Positions 7,362 through 13,414 are shown, counted from the stretch's first letter. The stretch: DNA of 13,414 nt from Rubrobacter sp. (GCA_016781775.1 JADDPR010000367.1:1-13414), one strand, 5' to 3'. Numbers and translations are program-made. The notes: generated by a model not told the origin, from the letters alone.

Positions 7362-7390
7362 CTAAGACGGGCATCTACGACGTTGCGGCC

Positions 7391-8275
7391 TTACCTGCTG
7401 TTCTCGCGGAAGAAGCGGATCATCTCTTCGGAGGCGTCCGGGCCCCTGGCATCCGTGTAAGTTCCCATCGCGCTGCCGCCCGACCACGCGTGACCCATCC
7501 TGTGGACGATCCACCTCTCCACGGAGGGCCCGCCCTCCCCGGCATAGACGTACCTGGTGTACCTGTGCCCGCCGGGCGCCCGTCCTTCGATGATCTCCGT
7601 TGGGCCGGGGCTCGCGCCCTCGGGGCCCTCCACGGAGCCGTCCGCTCCGTCCAGCCGCTCGAGGAGCCTGTCGCTGTTGGAGACGTTGACCGTAGCGTCT
7701 TCGTCTCCGTGAAAGACGATCGTCGGCACGGCCGCGCCGGCGACGGTCCCGCCGCTCCTCATGGCCGCGACGGAGGAGTAAAGGTCGTGCGCGGCCTTGT
7801 ACCCGAGGCCCGAATGGACGCCAACGGCGGCGTAGAGGTCCGGGTAAGCCTCCCCCATTACACCCGCCATCGCCCCCCCGGCCGACATGCCGGCGATGTA
7901 CACACGGCCGGGATCTATCTCGTAATCCTCGGCGACCGCCTGCGTCATCCCGGCGATGACCGCGGGCTCACCCTTACCATTCTCCTGGTGGTCGGGGTCC
8001 TGCCAGTTCCAGCACCCGAACCTGTGCGCGTACACCGACTGCGCCGGGTACAGGACGAGGAAGTTGTCCCGCTCGGCTATCTCGTTCATCCTGGTACCGG
8101 CGGCGAAAGCATCCCGCCCCTGCATGCAGCCGTGGAGCATGACGACCAGGGCGGTCCGCCCCTCCCGGTCGCCCTGCGGCACGTACAGCTTGTACGAGCG
8201 CTTCTCGGACCCGTAAACGTAAGAGCCGACGAGGGTAAGCCCCCCCGCCACCTTCGTGCTTTCCCCTACGGACAA
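7391..8275 (-). CDS. PHB depolymerase family esterase (alpha/beta hydrolase)
   Basis: 294 residues. It belongs to the esterase/PHB-depolymerase family, serine hydrolases acting on poly- or oligo-3-hydroxybutyrate and sometimes acetyl or feruloyl esters. The catalytic triad is visible: S131 in GMSAGGAM, D191 (or D193) in FHGDEDATVN and H262 in HRMGHAWSGG. The oxyanion motif is MLHGCMQ (46-52), and CWNWQDPDHQ (88-97) is a family hallmark. There is no signal peptide or added substrate-binding domain, so it probably works inside the cell, where the neighbouring phaE-phaC product would be stored. The reading frame has an in-frame TGA near 8341 and no ATG or GTG before TTG 8275; that start lacks a good Shine-Dalgarno. 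GTG 8251, 11 nt after AGGGG, is a reasonable alternative that costs eight residues. A generic carboxylesterase role cannot be excluded. Confidence 0.85.
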   Translation of the reverse strand: MSVGESTKVAGGLTLVGSYVYGSEKRSYKLYVPQGDREGRTALVVMLHGCMQGRDAFAAGTRMNEIAERDNFLVLYPAQSVYAHRFGCWNWQDPDHQENGKGEPAVIAGMTQAVAEDYEIDPGRVYIAGMSAGGAMAGVMGEAYPDLYAAVGVHSGLGYKAAHDLYSSVAAMRSGGTVAGAAVPTIVFHGDEDATVNVSNSDRLLERLDGADGSVEGPEGASPGPTEIIEGRAPGGHRYTRYVYAGEGGPSVERWIVHRMGHAWSGGSAMGTYTDARGPDASEEMIRFFRENSR

Positions 8276-8408
8276 CGGACACCCCCGCGTCGCCCGGCGC
8301 CGCGCCGCGATCCGGGACCGGCCGCCGCGGGAGCAGCGTCACGTCGCGAGAGCCTGGAGTTTTCGAAGTTTTTCATCCGCAGAGTTTACCCTCCATCATT
8401 CTCGCCCC

Positions 8409-8449
8409 ACCCCGGCCGATGTGATTCACGACACTCCATCGGCCGGGGT
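8409..8449. repeat. 13-bp perfect inverted repeat in the divergent depolymerase/ligase intergenic region
   Basis: ACCCCGGCCGATG (8409-8421) and CATCGGCCGGGGT (8437-8449) are perfect reverse complements around a 15-nt loop. The repeat lies about 130 bp upstream of the depolymerase start and 40 bp upstream of the ligase -35 box. It is therefore outside the ligase transcript and is either an operator or a hairpin in the depolymerase leader. Confidence 0.65.
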
Positions 8450-8489
8450 TCGCGTGGAAAGCCCCCGTCCTCCCGCGCGGGGAGCTTTG

Positions 8490-8518
8490 TTGACAGGGCC
8501 TCGCATGCAAGAAAGAAT
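8490..8518 (+). promoter_or_regulatory. Promoter of the acyl-CoA ligase-VOC operon
   Basis: A perfect -35 TTGACA (8490-8495) lies 17 bp from AAGAAT (8513-8518, 4 of 6 consensus). Transcription would start near 8525. CTCCC/GGGAG half-sites (8470-8484) lie just upstream of the -35. The leader carries AAAGGAG (8530-8536) and the functional AGGAGG (8544-8549), 6 nt before ATG 8556. Confidence 0.55.
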
Positions 8519-8555
8519 ACGATTCGGGAAAAGGAGATCCGATAGGAGGAACCGT

Positions 8556-10253
8556 ATGTCGTTCTCCGCTTACGACAGCAAGCCGTGGTTGGGGCAGTAC
8601 GCGGACCGCGTGCCCGAAGATCTACCCCTACCGAAGAGAAGCATGGTGGACCTCTTCGAGGCTTCGGCACGGCGGAGCCCGGACCGGGACGCCATTCGCT
8701 ACTTCGACGCCGCGATCTCCTACGCGCAGCTCGACGACCTCGCGAGCCGGTTTGCCGCCCTGCTGGCCTCCCGTGGCGTTGAAAAGGGCGACAGGGTCGC
8801 CGTCTACACTCAGAACAACCCGCAGTTTCTCGTCGCCCAGTACGGCTCCTGGAAGCGCGGCGCGGTCGTCGTCCCCCTGAACCCCATGCTCAAGGGCCGC
8901 GAGCTCGAATACCACCTCAACGACTCCGGCGCCAGGGTCCTAATCGCCCTGGAGAGCCTCTACGAAGGCGTGGCGAGGGCCGTCGTCCCCGAGAGCCGGA
9001 TCGAGCACGTCCTGACGACGAGCGAGCTGGATTTCCTCCCCGACGGGGAGGTGCCGGCCTCCTTGCGAGGGGTCGAGAAGCGAAGCCCCAAAGGGGCCGA
9101 CGACCTGATGGAGGCGTTGCGCGCGACGGAGCCTGCCTCGCCCGACGGCGGGGGGCGCGTCCCCGTCTCCCCGGACGACACGGCGTACCTCGTGTACACG
9201 TCGGGGACGACAGGCAAGCCGAAGGGCGCCATAGAGAAGCACTCGAGCATCGCCTACAACGCCGAGGTCTACAAGACGTGGATGGACATAGGGGACGAGG
9301 ACTCGGTCTTCGGGGTCGCTCCGCTCTTTCACATCACGGGCCTCGTCGGGCACGGCGCCCTCGCGGGTCTCGCCGGCGTCCCGCTCGTCCTCTTCCACCG
9401 CTTCGACGCGGCTGAGGCGCTACGCCTGATCGAGAAGTGGCGCCCCACCTTCACCGTAGGCGCGATCACGGCGTTTATCGCCCTGATGAATTCTTCCGAA
9501 TCCGAGGGGCGAGACCTCTCCTCCCTTACGAAGTGTTACAGCGGCGGCGCCCCGATAGCGCCGTCCCTCACCGGGCAGTTCGAGGAGAAGTTCGGCGTCT
9601 ACATCCACAACATCTACGGCCTCACCGAGTCGAACTCGCCGACCCACGCGACGCCGCTCGGCTCCCGCGCCCCGGTGGACGAGGGGACGGGGGCGCTCTC
9701 CATCGGCGTCCCCGTCCCGGGCTGCGAGGCCCGTCTCGTGAGCGTCGATGACCCGTCCGAAGCCGTGCCGGTCGGCGAATCGGGCGAGTTCGCCGCGCGC
9801 GGGCCCATGATCTTCTCGGGCTACTGGAACAAGCCCGAGGAGACCGAGCGGGCCTTCCACGACGGCTTCTTCCTTACCGGCGACGTCGCCGTCATGGACG
9901 GGGACGGATGGTTCTACATCGTGGACCGCAAAAAGGACATGATCAACGTCTCCGGCTACAAGGTCTGGCCGCGCGAGGTGGAGGACGTCCTGTACACGCA
10001 CCCCGCGGTCAAGGAGGCGGCCGTGGTCGGCGCCCCCGACGAGTACCGCGGCGAGACGGTGAGGGCCTTCGTCGCGCTCAAGGAAGGGGGCGGCGTTACC
10101 GAGGACGAGCTGATCGCCTACGCCAAGGAGCGCATGGCCGACTACAAGTACCCCCGCCGGATAGCCTTCCTCGACGAGCTCCCAAAGACCGCAACCGGCA
10201 AGTACTTGAGACGCGAGCTACGCGACCTGGACGAAACCCGGGGCAGGGCATGA
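8556..10253 (+). CDS. Acyl-CoA ligase (fatty-acid-CoA ligase family, ANL superfamily)
   Basis: 565 residues, normal for the family. It should activate a carboxylic acid with ATP through an acyl-adenylate and transfer it to CoA. The motifs are in order: the P-loop-like YTSGTTGKPKG (214-224), YGLTES (354-359) for acyl-adenylate contacts, TGD (441-443), the hinge region DRKKDMINVSGYKVWP and the catalytic lysine K549 in PKTATGKYLRREL. The frame is open further upstream, but ATG 8556 has AGGAGG 6 nt before it and the family N-terminus begins there. Its stop overlaps the next start in ATGA, so the two genes should be co-translated. Chain length is not readable from the motifs. The setting suggests short- or medium-chain hydroxyacids or fatty acids feeding the PHA pathway. 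Confidence 0.9.
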   Translation: MSFSAYDSKPWLGQYADRVPEDLPLPKRSMVDLFEASARRSPDRDAIRYFDAAISYAQLDDLASRFAALLASRGVEKGDRVAVYTQNNPQFLVAQYGSWKRGAVVVPLNPMLKGRELEYHLNDSGARVLIALESLYEGVARAVVPESRIEHVLTTSELDFLPDGEVPASLRGVEKRSPKGADDLMEALRATEPASPDGGGRVPVSPDDTAYLVYTSGTTGKPKGAIEKHSSIAYNAEVYKTWMDIGDEDSVFGVAPLFHITGLVGHGALAGLAGVPLVLFHRFDAAEALRLIEKWRPTFTVGAITAFIALMNSSESEGRDLSSLTKCYSGGAPIAPSLTGQFEEKFGVYIHNIYGLTESNSPTHATPLGSRAPVDEGTGALSIGVPVPGCEARLVSVDDPSEAVPVGESGEFAARGPMIFSGYWNKPEETERAFHDGFFLTGDVAVMDGDGWFYIVDRKKDMINVSGYKVWPREVEDVLYTHPAVKEAAVVGAPDEYRGETVRAFVALKEGGGVTEDELIAYAKERMADYKYPRRIAFLDELPKTATGKYLRRELRDLDETRGRA

Positions 10254-10657
10254 CCCGAGCCGTGGCCGTGCGCGTCAAGCTCGACCACTGCGTCATCCAC
10301 GTCTCGGACTGGGCGCGCTCGAACGCCTTCTACCGCGACGTACTCGGCGCCGAGCTCGTGCCGGCAGGCCCCCGCTGGGCCTACCGCTTCGGCGGAGAGA
10401 GGCTGAACGTCCATGGTCCGGGCGTCGTGGCGGACCCGGTCGCCAGAAAGCCCGTTCCCCCCGGCGGGAGCGACCTGTGCTTCGAGTGGCCCGGCCCCAT
10501 CCACGACGCAGGGGAGCACCTGAAACACCACGGCGTCGAGATCGAGCTGGGTCCCGTCGGGCGCTCCGGCGCGAGGGGCCCGGGCACGAGCGTCTACTTC
10601 CGCGACCCCGACGGCTCGCTCCTCGAGCTTATCTCCTACGCGGAGGCCCCGTTCTAG
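10250..10657 (+). CDS. VOC (glyoxalase-fold) protein, STM3117/GLOD5-like
   Basis: 135 residues forming one vicinal-oxygen-chelate module of two beta-alpha-beta-beta-beta halves. The pattern LDHCVIHVSD...FYRDVLGAEL, RLNVHGPG, GSDLCFEW and VYFRDPDGSLLELISY matches the STM3117-like / glyoxalase-domain-5 group. Likely metal ligands are H13, H55 and E126. These proteins bind a divalent metal and act on adjacent-oxygen substrates, but this subgroup has no settled reaction. ATG 10250 overlaps the ligase TGA (10251-10253), indicating translational coupling, so it probably works on the substrate or product of the ligase or detoxifies a by-product such as an alpha-ketoaldehyde. The latter is inference only. 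Confidence 0.85.
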   Translation: MTRAVAVRVKLDHCVIHVSDWARSNAFYRDVLGAELVPAGPRWAYRFGGERLNVHGPGVVADPVARKPVPPGGSDLCFEWPGPIHDAGEHLKHHGVEIELGPVGRSGARGPGTSVYFRDPDGSLLELISYAEAPF

Positions 10658-10877
10658 CCTCGACACGTCGTAGAAGGAAGGAAAAGCACGCAGCAGGTCT
10701 TCGTGCGCATACGCATAGACCCGAACCCGGACGAACCGCGGGAACGCCGAGTAACGAGAGGCCCGGGCAGCCTCCGAGGCCAGAGAGGCCGGCGGGCCGA
10801 CCGCCCAAAGATCTCCCACGAGAGCGCGCCCTCGCCATCCTCGACGCGGAGCGCAAGACGAGCTCGATGGCTTCTCG

Positions 10878-11030
10878 TTAAACGACCCTCCAAAGACCCG
10901 CAAATCCGAGAGCCCCGAGGTACCGCCGGTACGCGAGCCCTAACCTTTCGCCTCCGGTCTTCGCAGCCGCCGGGGCGCGGGTAGAGCGAACGTAGCCGCT
11001 AAAGCCCTCCCCGTATTCGGGCATACGCAT
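10878..11030 (-). CDS. Doubtful 50-residue ORF with a good ribosome binding site
   Basis: ATG at 11030 (minus strand) is preceded by GGGAGG (11040-11035) at 4 nt. The product begins MRMPEYGEGFSGYVRSTR and ends GALGFAGLWRVV. I do not recognise it; it is basic, with a hydrophobic C-terminus. Only about 69% of its third codon positions are G/C, clearly below the neighbouring genes, which argues against it. A weak divergent promoter (TTTACA 11195-11190, 17 bp, CATATA 11172-11167) could transcribe it. Chance is the leading alternative. Confidence 0.2.
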   Translation of the reverse strand: MRMPEYGEGFSGYVRSTRAPAAAKTGGERLGLAYRRYLGALGFAGLWRVV

Positions 11031-11194
11031 AAATCCTCCCACAAGGTCCCTCGCTTGCTTTACTGGGACGAGACGCCCGTCTAATCCCCCGGCCATGTCC
11101 GCCGGCATCGGGCCCGCGCGGGTCCGGGCGCACGCCGATGTGTACCGCCGGGTGGGATCGGGCAGGTATATGCAAATGAACCATATGTGTGTAA

Positions 11195-11230
11195 AAAATT
11201 AGAAATCGGTTTCCTAGTATAATAGTGGCA
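11195..11230 (+). promoter_or_regulatory. phaE: A/T-rich promoter of the phaE-phaC operon
   Basis: A perfect -10 box TATAAT (11218-11223) sits at the edge of a roughly 60-bp A/T-rich island in otherwise very GC-rich DNA. No good -35 box lies 16-18 bp upstream; that position is an A-run (AAAAAATT), which may act as an UP-like element or imply an activator. GAAA/TTTC half-sites (11202-11213) overlap the spacer. The start would be near 11230, giving a leader of about 77 nt. Confidence 0.6.
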
Positions 11231-11262
11231 AGATTGAATCGGGCGCTACCTAAAAGAGGATC

Positions 11263-11301
11263 ATGAGTGCCTTGCAGACGGCTTATGCCAGGGAGGTTTG
11301 A
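11263..11301 (+). CDS. Possible 12-codon leader ORF upstream of phaE
   Basis: ATG 11263 encodes MSALQTAYAREV and stops at TGA 11299-11301, 5 nt before the phaE ATG and just after the phaE ribosome site (11291-11296). Its own AGAGGA (11255-11260) is only 2-3 nt from the ATG, so initiation may be weak. If translated, terminating ribosomes would cover the phaE start region and could couple or modulate PhaE synthesis. Confidence 0.3.
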   Translation: MSALQTAYAREV

Positions 11302-11306
11302 GTAGT

Positions 11307-12209
11307 ATGGAGAGGAGCAACGGGGCGTTCGCGAACCCGGTAAAGCTCTGGGGTCAGTGGTATGAGAATACCTCCAGGGTTTGGACGGATGCGATGAAGA
11401 ACGCGCAGGACGGGGGGTATGCGGATCCCTACGGGCTGTACCGGCAGTGGATCTCCGCGGTCTCCCCGACCAGGGCCATCGGTCAGAACGGCAACGGTGC
11501 CGGCGCCGTCTCCCCGGGCAGCATGCCCGGGATGGGCGGGATGCCGCAGATGGACCAGAAGAGCATCCAGGAGAACACGCAGCGCTGGCTCGCCATGACG
11601 GCGGAGACCTACCGCAAGACGGCGCAGATCAGCAAAGGTCTCTTGGAACTCGGTCCCCGCTGGCTCGCCATGCTCGAGGAAGTTCGGGAGAACATCCTTA
11701 ACGGCGAGGCCCTCCCGACCGACCCGCTCTCCTTCGGCGTGCGGTGGTACAACGCCACGAGCGAGCCCCTGAGCCGCTTCGTCGGCGAGCTCCTCGAGAG
11801 CGACGAGTTCCTCGAGGGCTCCAGCCGCTTCTTCGAGAACTACGCGACCCTCTACAAGGTCTTCTCCAAAAACTCCGAGGAGTTCCTCCGCACCGTCCAG
11901 CTTCCTACCCGCTCCGACATGTCCCGCGTAGCGGGCCTCGTCGTCGCGCTTGAGGACAAGGTCGACGGCGTAGAGGAGATGCTAGAAGACGTCGCGGATG
12001 GCCTCGAGGCAGGCTCCGAGAACGACGGCCTCGTAGCCGTCGAGGGCAGGGTCGGCAACGTCGAGGAGCGCCTCGACCGGGTGGAGGGCAAGCTGGACAA
12101 GCTGCTCGCCGCGGTGGAGGCGTTGGGCAAAGCGCCGGCGCCCGCCGGGAACGACGCCCCGCAGGAAGAGGCCCCCAAGGCGACCACGCGGCGCAGGAAG
12201 GCCAAGTAG
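11307..12209 (+). CDS. phaE: Class III PHA synthase subunit PhaE
   Basis: 300 residues; the A. vinosum PhaE is longer, about 357. PhaE has no catalytic residues; it binds and activates PhaC at the surface of PHA granules. Recognition rests on the N-terminal PVKLWGQWYENTSRVW, the middle segment FVGELLESDEFLEGSSRFFENYATLYK (156-182, given in part), the conserved LPTRSDMSRV (199-208) and the gene order directly before phaC. A Gly/Met-rich linker (about 62-83) splits the N-terminal half. Residues about 205-273 are heptad-like and strongly charged, likely a coiled coil, followed by an Ala/Pro tail ending TTRRRKAK, reminiscent of phasin-type or DNA-binding tails. ATG 11307 is preferred: GGGAGG (11291-11296) is 10 nt away, whereas the upstream TTG 11298 is 1 nt away, too close for initiation. 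It is co-transcribed with phaC. Confidence 0.85.
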   Translation: MERSNGAFANPVKLWGQWYENTSRVWTDAMKNAQDGGYADPYGLYRQWISAVSPTRAIGQNGNGAGAVSPGSMPGMGGMPQMDQKSIQENTQRWLAMTAETYRKTAQISKGLLELGPRWLAMLEEVRENILNGEALPTDPLSFGVRWYNATSEPLSRFVGELLESDEFLEGSSRFFENYATLYKVFSKNSEEFLRTVQLPTRSDMSRVAGLVVALEDKVDGVEEMLEDVADGLEAGSENDGLVAVEGRVGNVEERLDRVEGKLDKLLAAVEALGKAPAPAGNDAPQEEAPKATTRRRKAK

Positions 12210-12211
12210 AG

Positions 12212-12268
12212 ATGGGCCAGAGCGAGCCGCTCACGGTCGGAGACGCAAGCAAGAGAGGTGAGAGCTAG
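12212..12268 (+). CDS. Possible 18-codon ORF between phaE and phaC
   Basis: ATG 12212 lies 2 nt past the phaE stop and encodes MGQSEPLTVGDASKRGES, ending at TAG 12266-12268, which directly abuts the phaC ATG and is in the same frame. AGGAAGG (12195-12201) is 10 nt upstream. It could carry ribosomes from phaE to phaC. Stop-codon read-through would add an N-terminal extension to PhaC. There is no evidence of a function for the peptide itself. Confidence 0.25.
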   Translation: MGQSEPLTVGDASKRGES

Positions 12269-13345
12269 ATGATAGACCAGCAGCAGAAGGTCGTGCCCTC
12301 CGACGTCGAGAACTTCTTCGACAAGTATTCCCAGGGGGCCAGGATCGTCATGGAGGGCGCCCAGGCCGACACCGGCCAGACGCCCAAAGAGGTGATCTGG
12401 ACCAAGAACAAGGCGAAGCTCTACCGCTACGAGCCGAACCAGGAGAAGCAGTACAGGGTGCCGATCCTCATCGTGTACGCCCTGATCAACCGCCCGTACA
12501 TCCTGGACCTTATGCCGGGTAACTCGTTTATCGAGTACCTCGTGGGCCAGGGCTTCGACGTCTACATGCTCGACTGGGGCGTGCCGGGCGACGAGGACAA
12601 GGACATGACGTTCGAGAACTACGTCCTCGACTACCTCCCGCGCGCGGCCAAGAAGGTCATGCGGACCTCCGGCACGGACGAGTTCAGCTTGATCGGCTAC
12701 TGCATGGGCGGGACGATGAGCGCGATGTACGCCTCGCTCTTCCCGGACAACCTCAAGAACCTTATCTTAATGACCGCCCCCATAGACTTCTCCAAGGAGC
12801 ACCTCGGCCTCTACGGGATGTTCACCAACGAGAAATACCTGCACGCTTCGACGGTCGCCGACGCCTACGGCAACATCCCCGGCGACCTCATCGACACCGG
12901 CAACAGGATGCTCAAGCCGATCACCAACTACGTCGGCACCTACGTCAACATGTGGGAGCGCCTCTTCCAGGACAAGCCGATGGAGACCTGGCTCGCCATG
13001 AACAAGTGGGTCAACGACGGGCCTCCGTTCCCCGGCGCCACGTTCAAGCAGTGGATCGGCGAGTTCTACCAGCAGAACAAGCTGGTGAAGGGCGAGATCA
13101 AGCTGCGCGGCCGCCGCGTGGACCTCTCGAACATAAAGACCCCCTTCCTCTCCATCGCCGGTAAGAAGGACCACATCTGCGCCGTCCCGCAGGCCGAGGC
13201 CGCCATGGACCTCGTCGGCAGCGAGGACAAGGAGTTCTTCGTCCTCGACGCCGGGCACGTCGGCCTGATGACCGGCCGCGGCGCCAAGAAGGGCCTCTGG
13301 CCCAAGGTCTCCGGCTGGCTCGCCGAGCGCTCCGAGAAGATCTAG
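12269..13345 (+). CDS. phaC: Class III PHA synthase catalytic subunit PhaC
   Basis: 358 residues, the usual size of class III PhaC (about 355) and much shorter than class I/II enzymes, which carry an N-terminal extension. It polymerises hydroxyacyl-CoA, typically (R)-3-hydroxybutyryl-CoA, into PHA on a covalent cysteine. The alpha/beta-hydrolase triad is clear: C145 in the lipase-like box GYCMGG, D301 in GKKDHIC and H330 in AGHVGLM. These lie within four positions of C149, D302 and H331 of the A. vinosum enzyme. Other matches are PILIVYALINRPYILDL, VYMLDWG and PFLSIAGKKD. ATG 12269 has GAGGTGA (12255-12261) 7 nt upstream. It follows phaE by 59 bp in one operon and is closed by a terminator. 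phaA and phaB are not in this window, so monomer supply genes lie elsewhere. Confidence 0.95.
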   Translation: MIDQQQKVVPSDVENFFDKYSQGARIVMEGAQADTGQTPKEVIWTKNKAKLYRYEPNQEKQYRVPILIVYALINRPYILDLMPGNSFIEYLVGQGFDVYMLDWGVPGDEDKDMTFENYVLDYLPRAAKKVMRTSGTDEFSLIGYCMGGTMSAMYASLFPDNLKNLILMTAPIDFSKEHLGLYGMFTNEKYLHASTVADAYGNIPGDLIDTGNRMLKPITNYVGTYVNMWERLFQDKPMETWLAMNKWVNDGPPFPGATFKQWIGEFYQQNKLVKGEIKLRGRRVDLSNIKTPFLSIAGKKDHICAVPQAEAAMDLVGSEDKEFFVLDAGHVGLMTGRGAKKGLWPKVSGWLAERSEKI

Positions 13346-13365
13346 CCAAAGGGGAACGCAAAACG

Positions 13366-13400
13366 AAGGGGGCGGGGGCCAAAAGCCCCTGCCCCTTTTG
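13366..13400 (+). terminator. Rho-independent terminator of phaE-phaC
   Basis: AAGGGGGCGGGGGC (13366-13379) pairs with GCCCCTGCCCCTT (13385-13397) around CAAAA, with one bulge and one G-U pair. TTTT (13396-13399) follows at the stem base. It lies 20 bp after the phaC stop. Confidence 0.85.
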
Positions 13401-13414
13401 TCGTGTGCCTTCGC

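Larger units (their letters stand above)
10658..11306. other. 649-bp stretch between the VOC gene and phaE: no confident gene; promoter at its right end
   Basis: Codon-position bias is weaker here than in the flanking genes. I found no strong terminator after the VOC stop. Visible elements are the 11-bp direct repeat GCATACGCATA (10707-10717 and 11021-11031), a GTACC/GGTAC hairpin (10920-10932), an AGACG/CGTCT hairpin inside a GGGA/TCCC pair near 11066-11090, and one small minus-strand ORF with a good ribosome site. The A/T-rich phaE promoter (about 11165-11225) and a tiny leader ORF close the region. The left part may contain decayed coding sequence. Confidence 0.5.

Noticed and set aside
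6010..7365. Long open frame (451 codons) on the + strand opposite the iron-ADH gene
   Set aside because: It mirrors a well-supported dehydrogenase gene; composition is Val/Arg/Asp-rich with no family motifs. It is a GC-driven shadow frame.
7974..8342. 122-codon minus-strand ORF with an ATG overlapping the depolymerase start
   Set aside because: It is off-frame with the conserved esterase and Arg/Gly-rich. It would matter only if a frameshift near 8275 hid an upstream start, for which there is no positive evidence.
8256..8555. Upstream extension of the acyl-CoA ligase to 8256
   Set aside because: It covers the divergent promoter region and the inverted repeat. ATG 8556 has the proper ribosome site and the family N-terminus.
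11298..11306. TTG 11298 as the phaE start
   Set aside because: It is only 1 nt from the GGGAGG site; ATG 11307 has a 10-nt spacing.

Overview
This 13.4-kb window is high-GC bacterial DNA. It has third-position G/C bias in the genes, frequent AGG and ATA codons, strong Shine-Dalgarno sites and multi-PAS signalling proteins. It also carries a class III (phaE-phaC) polyhydroxyalkanoate (PHA) synthase operon. Together these suggest a Rubrobacter-like deep-branching actinobacterium. That assignment is an inference from style and gene content, not from a marker gene.

Left third (36-4707, + strand): one very large cyclic-di-GMP protein, PAS-GAF-PAS-PAS-PAS-PAS-GAF-PAS-GGDEF-EAL, about 1557 residues if intact. 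As given it is broken into three reading frames by two lesions of the same sign, each a missing base. One lies beside a G-run near 1300-1313 and one at a GG near 3783. A 345-bp gap follows (4708-5052), rich in inverted repeats, with a candidate promoter at its end.

Middle (5053-8275): a metallo-beta-lactamase-fold lactonase (+) faces a hydroxyacid-oxoacid transhydrogenase-type iron alcohol dehydrogenase (-) across a strong bidirectional hairpin terminator. Behind the dehydrogenase, on the same strand but with its own terminator and promoter between them, is a PHB-depolymerase-family esterase (-) that probably starts at TTG.

Right part (8556-13345, + strand): an acyl-CoA ligase is translationally coupled through ATGA to a small VOC (glyoxalase-fold) protein. 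A 649-bp non-coding or cryptic stretch follows, ending in an A/T-rich promoter. Then come phaE and phaC, closed by a rho-independent terminator. Two tiny ORFs end directly at the phaE and phaC starts.

Taken together, 5053-13345 reads as a PHA / hydroxyacid locus: polymer synthesis (PhaE-PhaC), polymer or oligomer hydrolysis (depolymerase), CoA activation (ligase), lactone opening (lactonase) and 4-hydroxybutyrate oxidation (transhydrogenase). The lactonase plus iron-ADH pair resembles the gamma-butyrolactone pathway (AttM/BlcC plus AttL/BlcB). This raises the testable idea that the locus handles 4-hydroxybutyrate as well as 3-hydroxybutyrate. No tRNA, rRNA, CRISPR array, transposase or clear IS element was found.
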